Source: Symbiodinium natans (taxonomy: Eukaryota; Sar; Dinophyceae; Suessiales; Symbiodiniaceae). Taken from it: 20,000 nucleotides of DNA. Both the position numbers and the translations under genes were made by a program. Below, piece after piece: positions 18,195-20,000 of the stretch. The notes beneath the pieces were generated by a model. It saw only the letters and a list, made by a program, of their open reading frames with translations. It searched no databases and was not told the origin of the DNA. The stretch lies in assembly GCA_905221605.1 (NCBI GenBank), contig CAJNDS010002172.1:513113-533112 (forward strand), written 5' to 3'. Every line of letters begins with the position of its first letter. Positions within the stretch are counted from its first letter, which is position 1.

Positions 18195-18694
18195 TTCTTT
18201 TAAAAGGGTCAGGATTGCGGGCGAAACCCTAAAGCCTAAATCCTAAAAACCTAACCCTGAGCCCTAAGCCCTAAGCCCTAAGCCCCAAGCCCCAAGCCCT
18301 AAGCCCCAAGCCCCAAGCCCTAAGCCCTAAGCCCTAAGCCCTAAGCCCTAAGCCCTAAGCCCTAAGCCCTAAACACTCGGAGGTTGATGGGCTACTTCTA
18401 ACCCAAGTATAAGTCTACTTGTAACCTACTTGGAACCCAGCGGGCATACATATATATGTATGTATATTTATAAGTACCAGTTGTAGTTATTGGGGTTAGG
18501 GTTTAGGGTTTAGGGTGTAGGGTTTAGGGTTTAGGGCTAGGGTTTGGGGTTCAGGGCTTGGGGTTTGGGTTAGGGGTTTAGGGGTGCCTGCGCCAGGCGC
18601 ACTCGCGAGATCCTCCGCGGCTTGGTCAAGGCCAGCGAAGGCCGGAAGCCGCTGGAGCTGGAGCTGGAGAAGACGAAGGGGAAGCTGCGGGAAG
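6648..18694 (+). CDS. Putative T4-RNA-ligase-like nucleotidyltransferase gene, at least 15 exons, introns filled with telomere-like repeats
   Basis: Coding islands on the plus strand join in order with mostly compatible phases to give about 420 residues. Covalent nucleotidyltransferase signatures are motif I TKSNGEN (adenylated Lys codon 11156-11158), AGSKNT (11378-11395, motif III-like), VEQNEERHEHIF (12610-12647), motif IV EGAVLYLE across the 14157/14791 junction, motif V LIKVKSD across 14843/16889, and RTREILRG after 18597. These match ATP-dependent RNA ligases that join RNA ends through an enzyme-AMP intermediate. The substrate is unknown. Several junctions use AG|GC donors. Two are unresolved: 11764 to 11997, and 13626 to 14062, the latter off by one base in a G run. 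Neither the start codon nor the last exon is identified. It could be an expressed gene or a recently decayed one. Confidence 0.65.
6879..6983 (+). CDS. Exon B of RNA-ligase-like gene
   Basis: The acceptor ctgcaag|TTT opens a phase-0 frame reading FGAASKEDQNDVQRSCYECL, then PGLERIAMARTKIHL. The exon ends at a consensus donor CTA|gtgagt, also phase 0. Both ends fit the next exon at 7162 (phase 0). Confidence 0.68.
7012..7150 (-). repeat. CCCTAAA telomere-like array in intron
   Basis: About 18 units of CCCTAAA with variants CCCAAAA, CCCTAAG and CTCTAAG, between exon B and the exon at 7162. Confidence 0.95.
7162..7276 (+). CDS. Exon of RNA-ligase-like gene
   Basis: The acceptor cctgcag|GTC opens a phase-0 frame (VAREALASGVSATAENFRLC, then VPKFSKWLKSSVPRTHLG). 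The donor is GGGCG|gtcctg, leaving phase 1. The GC-rich codon third positions contrast with the telomere-like flanks. Phase 1 fits the two-base start of the next exon at 10544. Confidence 0.68.
7289..7400 (+). repeat. TTTAGGG/TTTTGGGG array
   Basis: Tandem TTTAGGG with a block of GGGGTTTT units at 7305-7330, just downstream of the donor at 7277. Confidence 0.95.
7530..7577 (+). repeat. TTTAGGG array
   Basis: About six to seven units, one with an extra T (TTTTAGGG). Confidence 0.95.
7688..7760 (-). repeat. CCCTAAA array
   Basis: About ten perfect tandem units. Confidence 0.97.
7864..7976. repeat. Head-to-head telomere-like array (TTTAGGG then CCCTAAA)
   Basis: Decayed TTTAGGG units (7864-7917) meet perfect CCCTAAA units (7921-7976) at TTTAGGGAAGCCCTAAA (7911-7927), an inverted junction with only a few bases between arms. 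Confidence 0.9.
8278..8393 (+). repeat. TTTAGGG/TTTGGGG array
   Basis: Blocks of TTTAGGG and TTTGGGG alternate (three TTTGGGG, then TTTAGGG, then six or more TTTGGGG). The variants are clustered, not scattered, which points to local amplification. Confidence 0.95.
8503..8597 (-). repeat. CCCTAAA array
   Basis: About 13 perfect tandem units. Confidence 0.97.
8688..8749 (+). repeat. TTTAGGG array
   Basis: About eight units with single variants (TTTAGGA, TTAGGG). Confidence 0.95.
8825..8880 (+). repeat. TTTAGGG array
   Basis: About eight units, one TTTCGGG. Confidence 0.95.
9110..9124 (+). repeat. Poly-T run (15)
   Basis: Fifteen consecutive T, followed by GTAGGCCCCCCTCCCCCCC. It is a simple sequence, possibly a remnant tail of a retro-inserted fragment on the minus strand. 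Confidence 0.9.
9216..9339 (+). repeat. Degenerate TTTAGGG array
   Basis: TTTAGGG units with many variants (TTCAGGG, TGTAGGG, TCCAGGG, TTTAAGG). Confidence 0.9.
9496..9622. repeat. Inverted repeat GCTGGCAAGGTCA, possible MITE
   Basis: GCTGGCAAGGTCA (9496-9508) is matched in reverse complement by TGACCTTGCCAGC (9610-9622). Internal TAGTGACCTTGTAACGACCTTG repeats add further copies. The outer right flank (AAAATCATTAACA) matches the left flank of the minisatellite at 6189, indicating one repeat family. Confidence 0.7.
9759..10043 (-). repeat. Longest CCCTAAA array in the window (about 285 bp)
   Basis: About 40 tandem CCCTAAA units with few variants (CCCGTAAA, CCCGAAA). No gene overlaps it. Confidence 0.98.
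10154..10530. repeat. TTTAGGG units facing degenerate CCCTAAA units
   Basis: The G-strand orientation runs to 10237, then C-strand units follow (CCCCAAA, CCCTGAA, CCCTCAA, CCCTAAAA), with the junction at TTCAGGGCCTAAACCCC. Confidence 0.9.
10544..10625 (+). CDS. Exon of RNA-ligase-like gene
   Basis: The acceptor gtgctcag|GC completes a Gly codon from the previous exon. The frame reads LTVADEDEESNVTAEAHSFL, then FHGPLG. The donor CG|gttttt leaves phase 2. The combination of acidic and aromatic residues with GC-rich third positions makes a random frame unlikely. Phase 2 matches the one-base start at 11116. Confidence 0.7.
10634..10738 (-). repeat. CCCTAAA array
   Basis: About 15 perfect units within the intron between 10625 and 11116. 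Confidence 0.97.
10914..10933 (+). repeat. Poly-G run (20)
   Basis: Twenty consecutive G between decayed TTTAGGG-like sequence and a CCCTAAA array. Confidence 0.9.
10943..11072 (-). repeat. CCCTAAG/CCCCAAG/CCCCAAA/CCCTAAA array
   Basis: Ordered blocks of variants: CCCTAAG, then CCCCAAG, then at least eight CCCCAAA, then CCCTAAA. Confidence 0.95.
11116..11191 (+). CDS. Exon with motif I (KSNGEN) of RNA-ligase-like gene
   Basis: The acceptor gggtccag|G completes an Arg codon. The frame reads YNMEDAQRFCVTTKSNGEN, then GNWDPG, with donor GGA|gtaggc in phase 0. Lys at 11156-11158 in TKSNGEN is the predicted adenylated lysine of the KxNG/KxDG motif I, the defining signature of covalent nucleotidyltransferases. 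The NGEN variant is typical of eukaryotic T4-Rnl-like ligases as I recall them. An upstream acceptor at 11093 would add about seven residues but breaks the phase with 10625. Confidence 0.72.
11224..11249 (+). repeat. Short TTTAGGG array
   Basis: Three to four units in the short intron 11192-11338, whose remaining sequence shows nothing else. Confidence 0.9.
11339..11451 (+). CDS. Exon with AGSKNT motif of RNA-ligase-like gene
   Basis: The acceptor ggcaag|TAC is phase 0. The frame reads YTFRKIFGDWYAFAGSKNTG, then NTWKLGADVSSLPLNRR. The donor is either AGGTG|gtgagc or AG|gtggtg; both leave phase 2 and give Trp or Arg at the junction. AGSKNT following an aromatic Trp-Tyr corresponds in order and spacing to the W...SKN block (motif III region) downstream of motif I in this ligase group. 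An antisense proline-rich frame covers the same bases and is a shadow. Confidence 0.72.
11508..11677 (-). repeat. CCCCAAA then CCCTAAA array
   Basis: Seven or so CCCCAAA units are followed by about 14 CCCTAAA units in the intron 11452-11685. Confidence 0.97.
11686..11764 (+). CDS. Exon of RNA-ligase-like gene
   Basis: The acceptor gctgcaag|G completes the split Trp/Arg codon. The frame reads YPIPDLDPIAGVGPRSRFKG, then LCGLWE. The donor GAG|gtttta merges straight into TTTAGGG-type sequence and leaves phase 0, which does not fit the next exon. If a GA donor is used after CCCGAG (end 11725), the phase fits and the junction reads GPR-IIS. Which is right cannot be decided here. Confidence 0.65.
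11767..11945 (+). repeat. TTTAGGG/TTTGGGG array
   Basis: Alternating blocks of TTTAGGG and TTTGGGG, then TTGAGGG, begin 2 bp after the donor. Confidence 0.95.
11997..12081 (+). CDS. Exon of RNA-ligase-like gene
   Basis: The acceptor aaccag|G opens a frame reading IISYVDRTVSEMPDAARESF, then LEMVNQSQ. The donor CAG|gtttgg is formed at the edge of the TTTAGGG array and leaves phase 0, matching 12598. The upstream junction is unresolved (see the previous exon). Confidence 0.66.
12082..12240 (+). repeat. TTTAGGG array starting at a donor site
   Basis: About 20 units. The intron begins GTTTGGGTTTAGGG, so the repeat itself supplies the 5' splice site. The last third is degenerate. Confidence 0.95.
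12241..12461. other. Intron island, nothing recognised
   Basis: It includes a 14-C run (12258-12271) and mixed sequence without a supported frame. Confidence 0.5.
12462..12585 (-). repeat. CCCTAAA/CCCCAAA array
   Basis: About 17 units with CCCCAAA variants in small clusters. Confidence 0.95.
12598..12693 (+). CDS. Exon of RNA-ligase-like gene
   Basis: The acceptor gagcaag|GTG and donor GAG|gtgtgc are both phase 0, giving exactly 32 codons: VTVMVEQNEERHEHIFPIQK, then SWVDHVAILTSE. The VEQNEERHEHI stretch could correspond to the GEY...HqH block between motifs III and IV of T4-Rnl-like ligases; this is suggestive only. Confidence 0.7.
12738..12822 (-). repeat. CCCTAAA array
   Basis: About 12 units with variants CCTTAAA and TCCTAAA. 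Confidence 0.95.
12865..12883 (+). CDS. Short exon of RNA-ligase-like gene
   Basis: The acceptor ccaccag|GGC is phase 0 and the frame reads GRLFWR. The donor GGT|gtgagt is a strong consensus and leaves phase 1. The alternative is to read on in frame to 12924 (CELFKMMPVPIMAT) and splice at ACA|GCAAAC, a GC donor in phase 0. Both choices have a compatible acceptor downstream (13002 or 13028). Confidence 0.45.
13002..13087 (+). CDS. Exon of RNA-ligase-like gene
   Basis: The acceptor gttgaaag|GT (phase 1) or, alternatively, ctcaaag|GAT at 13028 (phase 0) opens a frame reading LNPLVGSKDAFLIACFEDVF, then FEFARQSS. The donor is taken at TCT|gtgaaa (phase 0); a GT at 13096 at the start of the poly-G tract is the alternative. 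The frame is followed directly by low-complexity G-rich sequence that is not coding. Confidence 0.55.
13097..13306 (+). repeat. Poly-G-rich tract, strong G-quadruplex potential
   Basis: About 210 bp of G runs of 4-12 bases broken by single A, T, C or short TA/GT steps, inside an intron. The translated frames here are only Gly/Trp or Pro repeats. Confidence 0.9.
13307..13440. other. Intron island, nothing recognised
   Basis: It is GC-rich sequence (AACCGCCTGTTTACGCTGTGCGGGTCGC and flanks) without a frame that has supporting splice sites. It ends in GGGTCGGCGGA just before a CCCTAAA array. Confidence 0.4.
13441..13541 (-). repeat. CCCTAAA array
   Basis: About 14 units, the last ones CCCTAAG or CCTAAAG, ending next to an acceptor. 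Confidence 0.97.
13547..13626 (+). CDS. Exon of RNA-ligase-like gene
   Basis: The acceptor gcctgag|CTC (phase 0) opens a frame reading LQAVEGFPWSQHEAFEVFDS, then HLGFFWG. The donor TGGGG|gtaagg leaves phase 2, while the next exon needs phase 1. One G fewer in the five-G run would restore the phase (junction FFWGYGL), so either the run length is wrong or the gene carries a lesion here. Confidence 0.65.
13627..14061. other. Intron with degenerate TTTAGGG, island and CCCTAAA array
   Basis: Degenerate TTTAGGG sequence (13630-13735) includes two GCTTTAGGGTTnAGGG copies. An island (13736-13915) has a small CTGCATGCAG palindrome at 13761-13770 and no coding frame. The rest is a CCCTAAA array. Confidence 0.6.
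13920..14054 (-). repeat. CCCTAAA array
   Basis: About 19 units, one TCCTAAA. Confidence 0.97.
14062..14157 (+). CDS. Exon carrying the Glu of motif IV, AG|GC donor
   Basis: The acceptor cccaaag|GA opens a frame reading YGLRRVALEICTDMSKLSSS, then MDDIRNSTDTE. Ending at GAAG|gcgcca (GC donor, phase 1) and joining to 14791 gives TEGAVLYLE, matching motif IV (EGxVxY) of RNA ligases. A GT donor at 14167 would instead give TEGARAKGAVLY, which keeps the frame but disrupts the motif. The GC choice is preferred on family grounds. Confidence 0.68.
14163..14275 (+). repeat. TTTAGGG/TTTGGGG array
   Basis: About 16 units with TTTGGGG variants, beginning a few bases after the donor. Confidence 0.95.
14276..14491. 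other. Intron island with partial inverted repeats
   Basis: It includes GGGGGTACCCCC (14420-14431, perfect palindrome) and several CCCATAT/ATATGGG words (CCCCCATATTAC near 14371, GCCCATATGGG near 14484). It could be a decayed foldback element, but the ends do not pair well. No coding frame is supported. Confidence 0.4.
14492..14564 (+). repeat. TTTAGGG array
   Basis: About ten units, one TTCAGGG. Confidence 0.95.
14594..14760 (-). repeat. Degenerate CCCCTAAA/CCCTAAA sequence
   Basis: C-rich units of 7-9 bp with many variants (CCCCTTAA, CCCTCATT), resembling the decayed array at 6001-6153. Confidence 0.85.
14791..14843 (+). CDS. Exon with motif IV-V region of RNA-ligase-like gene
   Basis: The acceptor cgaaag|GT completes the Gly of EGAVLYLE. 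The frame reads AVLYLERLDGVAVGLIK. Ending at ATCAAG|gccggg (GC donor, phase 0) and joining to 16889 gives LIKVKSD, matching motif V (KxK) of the superfamily. A GT donor four to six bases later would add AG or AGC and spoil the KxK spacing. Confidence 0.7.
14862..15015 (+). repeat. Degenerate TTTAGGG array
   Basis: TTTAGGG units with variants TTCAGGG, TTTTTCGGG and TATAGAGG. Confidence 0.9.
15213..15268 (+). repeat. TTTAGGG array
   Basis: About six units, with TTCAGGG and GGTTAGGG variants. Confidence 0.9.
15331..15455 (-). repeat. CCCTAAA/CCCTGAA array
   Basis: It contains a homogenised block of about seven CCCTGAA units flanked by CCCTAAA. Confidence 0.93.
15564..15716. mobile_element. MITE-like element, terminal inverted repeats TTGCTTAAGAAC
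   Basis: TTGCTTAAGAAC (15570-15581) is perfectly inverted at 15696-15707 (GTTCTTAAGCAA). The outer sequences TACTAC and GTAGTA-like GCAGTA extend the pairing. The interior is AT-rich with a T/G run and no coding capacity. No transposase is seen, so it would depend on an element elsewhere. Confidence 0.65.
15784..15887 (-). repeat. CCCTAAA array
   Basis: About 15 units with two CCCTAAG. Confidence 0.97.
15972..16100. repeat. TTTAGGG array with inverted junctions at both ends
   Basis: AACCCTAAGGGTTTAGGG at the left and TTTAGGGTTTTCCCTAAACCC at the right (junction about 16087-16091) place short C-strand units beside a G-strand array of about 16 units. Confidence 0.92.
16340..16470 (-). repeat. 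CCCTAAA array
   Basis: About 18 units, the last CCCGAAA or CCCAAAA. Confidence 0.97.
16765..16869. repeat. Head-to-head TTTAGGG / CCCTCAA-CCCTAAA array
   Basis: Eleven or so TTTAGGG units run directly into AACCCTCAACCCTCAACCCTAAACCC at 16843-16844, with no spacer. Confidence 0.95.
16889..16917 (+). CDS. Exon with motif V (VKSDHYVIAR) of RNA-ligase-like gene
   Basis: The acceptor gccacag|GTC (phase 0) opens VKSDHYVIAR. Ending at GCGAG|gccgct (GC donor, phase 2) and joining to 18597 gives YVIARRTREILRG, a good match to the (K)YVxxRRxRE stretch that follows motif V. Alternative sites exist: an upstream acceptor at 16878 (tttttcag|C, adds KPQ) and a GT donor at 16927 (adds PL). Confidence 0.65.
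16967..17084. mobile_element. MITE-like element, terminal inverted repeats around TGAGGTTGTACCC
   Basis: ACCCCTGAGGTTGTACCC (16967-16984) is inverted with one mismatch at 17067-17084 (GGGTACAACCTCAAGGGT). The 118-bp span has no coding capacity. Confidence 0.65.
17266..17513 (+). other. Coding-looking island of uncertain status
   Basis: After a good acceptor (tttcggcag|AA) one frame is open to a TGA at 17511 and reads LQFLLLAPSWISVTCASKGP, then DGQIPLFVENFCVAAWSPAL. The other two frames and one antisense frame are also long, which weakens the case. No family is recognised and the phase does not fit the ligase exons. It could be a last exon, a gene remnant or chance. Confidence 0.3.
17542..17630 (+). 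CDS. Orphan exon-like island, product not recognised
   Basis: The acceptor gtgtgaag|GT opens a frame reading PYFWMATLRMQSGELGYNKL, then CQEEWKQGR. The donor AGG|gtttag is supplied by the TTTAGGG array. The composition is convincingly coding. It starts in phase 1 and ends in phase 0 (89 bp), so it cannot be inserted between 16917 and 18597 without breaking the frame. It may be an alternative exon, an exon of a second interleaved transcript, or a captured fragment. Confidence 0.45.
17629..17824 (+). repeat. TTTAGGG array (about 195 bp)
   Basis: About 27 units with a single variant pair (TTTTATGG) near 17720. Confidence 0.97.
17928..18110 (+). repeat. Tandem duplication, unit about 91 bp
   Basis: Copy 1 (17928-18020) and copy 2 (18021-18110) share the order GGGGGTT, ATAACCAT, GACCCCTATATTAC and CACCCTCCAGTTT / AACCCTCCAGTTT, with substitutions between. 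No coding frame. Confidence 0.8.
18160..18194. repeat. (GA)n/(TA)n microsatellite
   Basis: An almost pure GA run of about 24 bp is followed by CATATATAT. Confidence 0.9.
18225..18373 (-). repeat. CCCTAAG/CCCCAAG variant telomere-like array
   Basis: The array is homogenised for TAAGCCC (CCCTAAG) and CCCCAAG, not CCCTAAA, over about 18 units. This is the most divergent homogeneous array in the window. Confidence 0.95.
18493..18582 (+). repeat. TTTAGGG array, degenerate
   Basis: About ten units with TGTAGGG, TTTGGGG and TTCAGGG variants, just before the exon at 18597. Confidence 0.9.
18597..18694 (+). CDS. Exon after motif V of RNA-ligase-like gene (last confident exon)
   Basis: The acceptor cgccag|G completes the second Arg of ARRTRE. 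The frame reads RTREILRGLVKASEGRKPLE, then LELEKTKGKLRE. It ends at GAAG|gcactc, a GC donor like that of the exon ending at 14157, in phase 1. This segment would begin the helical C-terminal region of the ligase. The continuation is not identified: the next coding-looking island (19586) has the wrong phase for this donor. Confidence 0.68.
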
Positions 18695-18703
18695 GCACTC
18701 CGA

Positions 18704-18788
18704 GCCCTAACCCTAAACCCTAAACCCTAAACCCCAAACCCTAAACCCTAAACCCCAAACCCTAAACCTTAAACCCTAAACCCTAAAG
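18704..18788 (-). repeat. CCCTAAA/CCCCAAA array
   Basis: About 12 units right after the putative GC donor. Confidence 0.95.
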
Positions 18789-18879
18789 ACAGAATCCTGA
18801 AACCCCCAAACCCGGAAAAGCTCAAAATCACCTCAACCCGATACGAAGCCTGTAGAAAAAGGCAGCCTTTGTTAGCCCT

Positions 18880-18940
18880 AAGCCCTCCTAAACCCTAGTC
18901 CCTAAACCCTAGTCCCTAAACCCTGAACCCTAACCCTCCT
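18880..18940 (-). repeat. Degenerate CCCTAAA sequence with CCCTAGT variants
   Basis: It includes three CCCTAGTCC-like steps. The flank 18789-18879 shows nothing recognisable. Confidence 0.8.
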
Positions 18941-18969
18941 TCTTTGAAGCCTCCAACAAACCCACGCTT

Positions 18970-19066
18970 GGCATGTGCCCCTTATGCTAACAGTCCTTAA
19001 TGGGGATTATAGTACACCCCTATCATAATCCCAATTAAGGAGCTGTTGGTATAAGGTGGAACATCC
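18970..19066. mobile_element. Foldback MITE copy 1 (about 97 bp)
   Basis: The element is almost entirely an inverted repeat: CTTATGCTAACAGTCCTTAAT...GGGATTATAGTA on the left pairs with TATCATAATCCC...ATTAAGGAGCTGTTGGTATAAG on the right. The outer ends are GCATGTGCCC and GGTGGAACATCC. It is followed at once by CCCCAAA repeats and closely resembles the copy at 19696. Confidence 0.75.
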
Positions 19067-19368
19067 AACCCCAAACCCCAAACCCCAAACCCCAAACCCC
19101 AAACCCCAAACCCCAAACCCCAAACCCCAACCCCAAGCACCCAACCCCCAACCCCAAACCCAAACCCCAACCACAAACCCCAAACCCCAATCCCCAAGCC
19201 CCAACACCCAAGCCCCCAACCCAAACCCCCCCAAAGCCCCCAGCCCCAAGCCCCAAGCCCCAAGCCCCAAACCCCAAACCCCAAACCCCAAACCCCAAAC
19301 CCCAAACCCCAAACCCTAAACCCTAAACCCTAAACCGTAACCCTAAACCCTAAACCCTAAACCCTAAG
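19067..19368 (-). repeat. CCCCAAA-rich then CCCTAAA array (about 300 bp)
   Basis: About 30 CCCCAAA-type units (with CCCCAAG, CCCCAAC and CCCAAA variants) end in nine CCCTAAA units. The long Pro/Lys or Gly/Trp frames here are only repeat translation. Confidence 0.97.
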
Positions 19369-19585
19369 GGTCTCCTCTTCAGCGCCCCTCCCCGTAAGGT
19401 GCGTCTGAGAGGACATGTGTCTCAGAGCACCCACGTCTTCCGAAGCCAGCCTCAATCTTAGAATAATTCACATATCCCCAACCCCAACCCGTCATCCTAA
19501 ACCCTAAATCCATACTCTTAACCTAAAAAAGGAGATTAAGGGAGTCTCAGGAAGGGTTTTTCCATACCCCAAAATTTCTTTGAAG
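19369..19585. other. Island, nothing recognised apart from a small hairpin
   Basis: TCTGAGA (19404-19410) pairs with TCTCAGA (19420-19426). A gtaagg-like word at 19394 lies near a good acceptor (tcctcttcag, 19382), which could delimit a micro-exon, but this is too weak to call. Confidence 0.35.
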
Positions 19586-19679
19586 GGTATGCCCAAGGGG
19601 GATGTTGAATATTTCTTAGACGCAATGAGAAACATTGATCTCCCAACAGCAGCCGGAAACCTCGTCCATGCTTGCGGGT
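19586..19679 (+). CDS. Candidate exon, product not recognised
   Basis: The acceptor tttgaag|GGT opens GMPKGDVEYFLDAMRNIDLP, then TAAGNLVHACG. The donor CGG|gtttag is made from a telomere-like unit, as at other exons. Phase 0 at its start does not match the phase-1 end at 18694. It may continue the ligase C-terminus through an unseen exon, or belong elsewhere. Confidence 0.4.
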
Positions 19680-19695
19680 TTAGGGGTCGAGGGTT

Positions 19696-19792
19696 GGGAT
19701 GTTCCCCCTTATACTCACAGTTCCTAGTAGGGATAATAGGGGGGAGGTACTACAATCCCGAATAAGGACTGTTCGTAGACGGGGGAACATCC
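19696..19792. mobile_element. Foldback MITE copy 2 (about 97 bp)
   Basis: GGGATGTTCCCCC (19696-19708) is perfectly inverted at 19780-19792 (GGGGGAACATCCC). Inner arms ACAGTTCCTAGTAGGGATAAT and TACTACAATCCCGAATAAGGACTGT continue the pairing. It matches copy 1 at 18970 in order and sequence. Confidence 0.78.
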
Positions 19793-19935
19793 CGAGTTGA
19801 GGGGTTTAGGCTCTAGGATGGATTAGGGTGAGGCATTAGTGCTCTAGACCCTCGGCAGCATATGGCATATACTCTCGCACCCACAAGAAAACCAGAATTT
19901 AATCATCACCACTTGTCTTCTTTCTTGTGGATGAA
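19793..19935. other. Island, nothing recognised
   Basis: Mixed sequence with no supported frame. AAGAAAACCAG and TTTCTTGTGG words form at most a weak inverted pair. Confidence 0.4.
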
Positions 19936-20000
19936 GCCCTAAACCCTAAACCCTAAACCCTAAACCCTAAACCCTAAACCCTAAACCCTAAACCCTAAAC
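19936..20000 (-). repeat. CCCTAAA array running off the window
   Basis: Nine or more perfect units reach the last base. Confidence 0.97.

Larger units (their letters stand above)
16918..18596 (+). other. Intron (about 1.7 kb) with MITE-like element, orphan coding islands and arrays
   Basis: It contains a terminal-inverted-repeat element (16967-17084), two coding-looking islands that do not fit the gene (17266-17513 and 17542-17630), a TTTAGGG array, a tandem duplication, a GA run and a TAAGCCC array. All are listed separately. Confidence 0.5.

Noticed and set aside
18997-19319. Long frames on both strands (Gly/Trp- or Pro/Lys-rich)
   Set aside because: They are translations of CCCCAAA/TTTGGGG repeats in all frames and not a real repetitive protein.
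19936-20000. True chromosome end
   Set aside because: Similar arrays in both orientations occur throughout the window within a gene, and the window edge is arbitrary.

Overview
The window looks like nuclear DNA of a protist with plant-type (TTTAGGG) telomere repeats, most likely a dinoflagellate. This identification is inferred. It rests on the telomere unit, on several introns that appear to begin AG|GC rather than GT, and on the style of the two-ORF LINE. No rRNA, tRNA or spliced-leader sequence was found to confirm it.

Bases 1-5553 hold a LINE (non-LTR retrotransposon) on the minus strand. Its 5' end is at the right and its 3' end lies beyond base 1. ORF1 (from about 5379 to 3769) is a coiled-coil/basic-type protein. 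ORF2 (3744 to beyond base 1) encodes a long low-complexity leader, an EEP/APE-like endonuclease, an RNase H and the first part of a reverse transcriptase, in that order. RNase H before RT is unusual. One single-base frameshift in an A/T run (1725-1728) is the only visible break, and the frame is then open to the window edge. A short nucleotide motif (plus strand GGCGGTGTAGCC and relatives) recurs about 30 times in the LINE, in all three reading frames and mostly outside the catalytic cores.

Bases 5554-6647 are telomere-like and degenerate C-rich repeats, a 21-bp minisatellite and unremarkable sequence.

Bases 6648-18694 appear to hold one split plus-strand gene. Islands of about 20-180 bp read as exons whose phases mostly agree, and they are separated by introns of up to about 3.3 kb. 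Joined in order, they give the hallmarks of a T4-RNA-ligase-like covalent nucleotidyltransferase: motif I (KSNGEN), a motif III-like AGSKNT, motif IV (EGAVLY), motif V (LIKVKSD) and a downstream RTREILRG. Motifs IV and V become canonical only if AG|GC donors are used. Nearly every intron carries TTTAGGG or CCCTAAA arrays in one or both orientations, and some donors (G|GTTTAG or G|GTTTGG) are made by the repeat itself. The introns also contain small foldback/MITE-like elements, a poly-G tract and other simple repeats.

Bases 18695-20000 hold more telomere-like arrays, two copies of a foldback element, one weak candidate exon, and a final CCCTAAA array running off the edge. There is no sign that this is a true chromosome end: the arrays point both ways and are interleaved with a gene.
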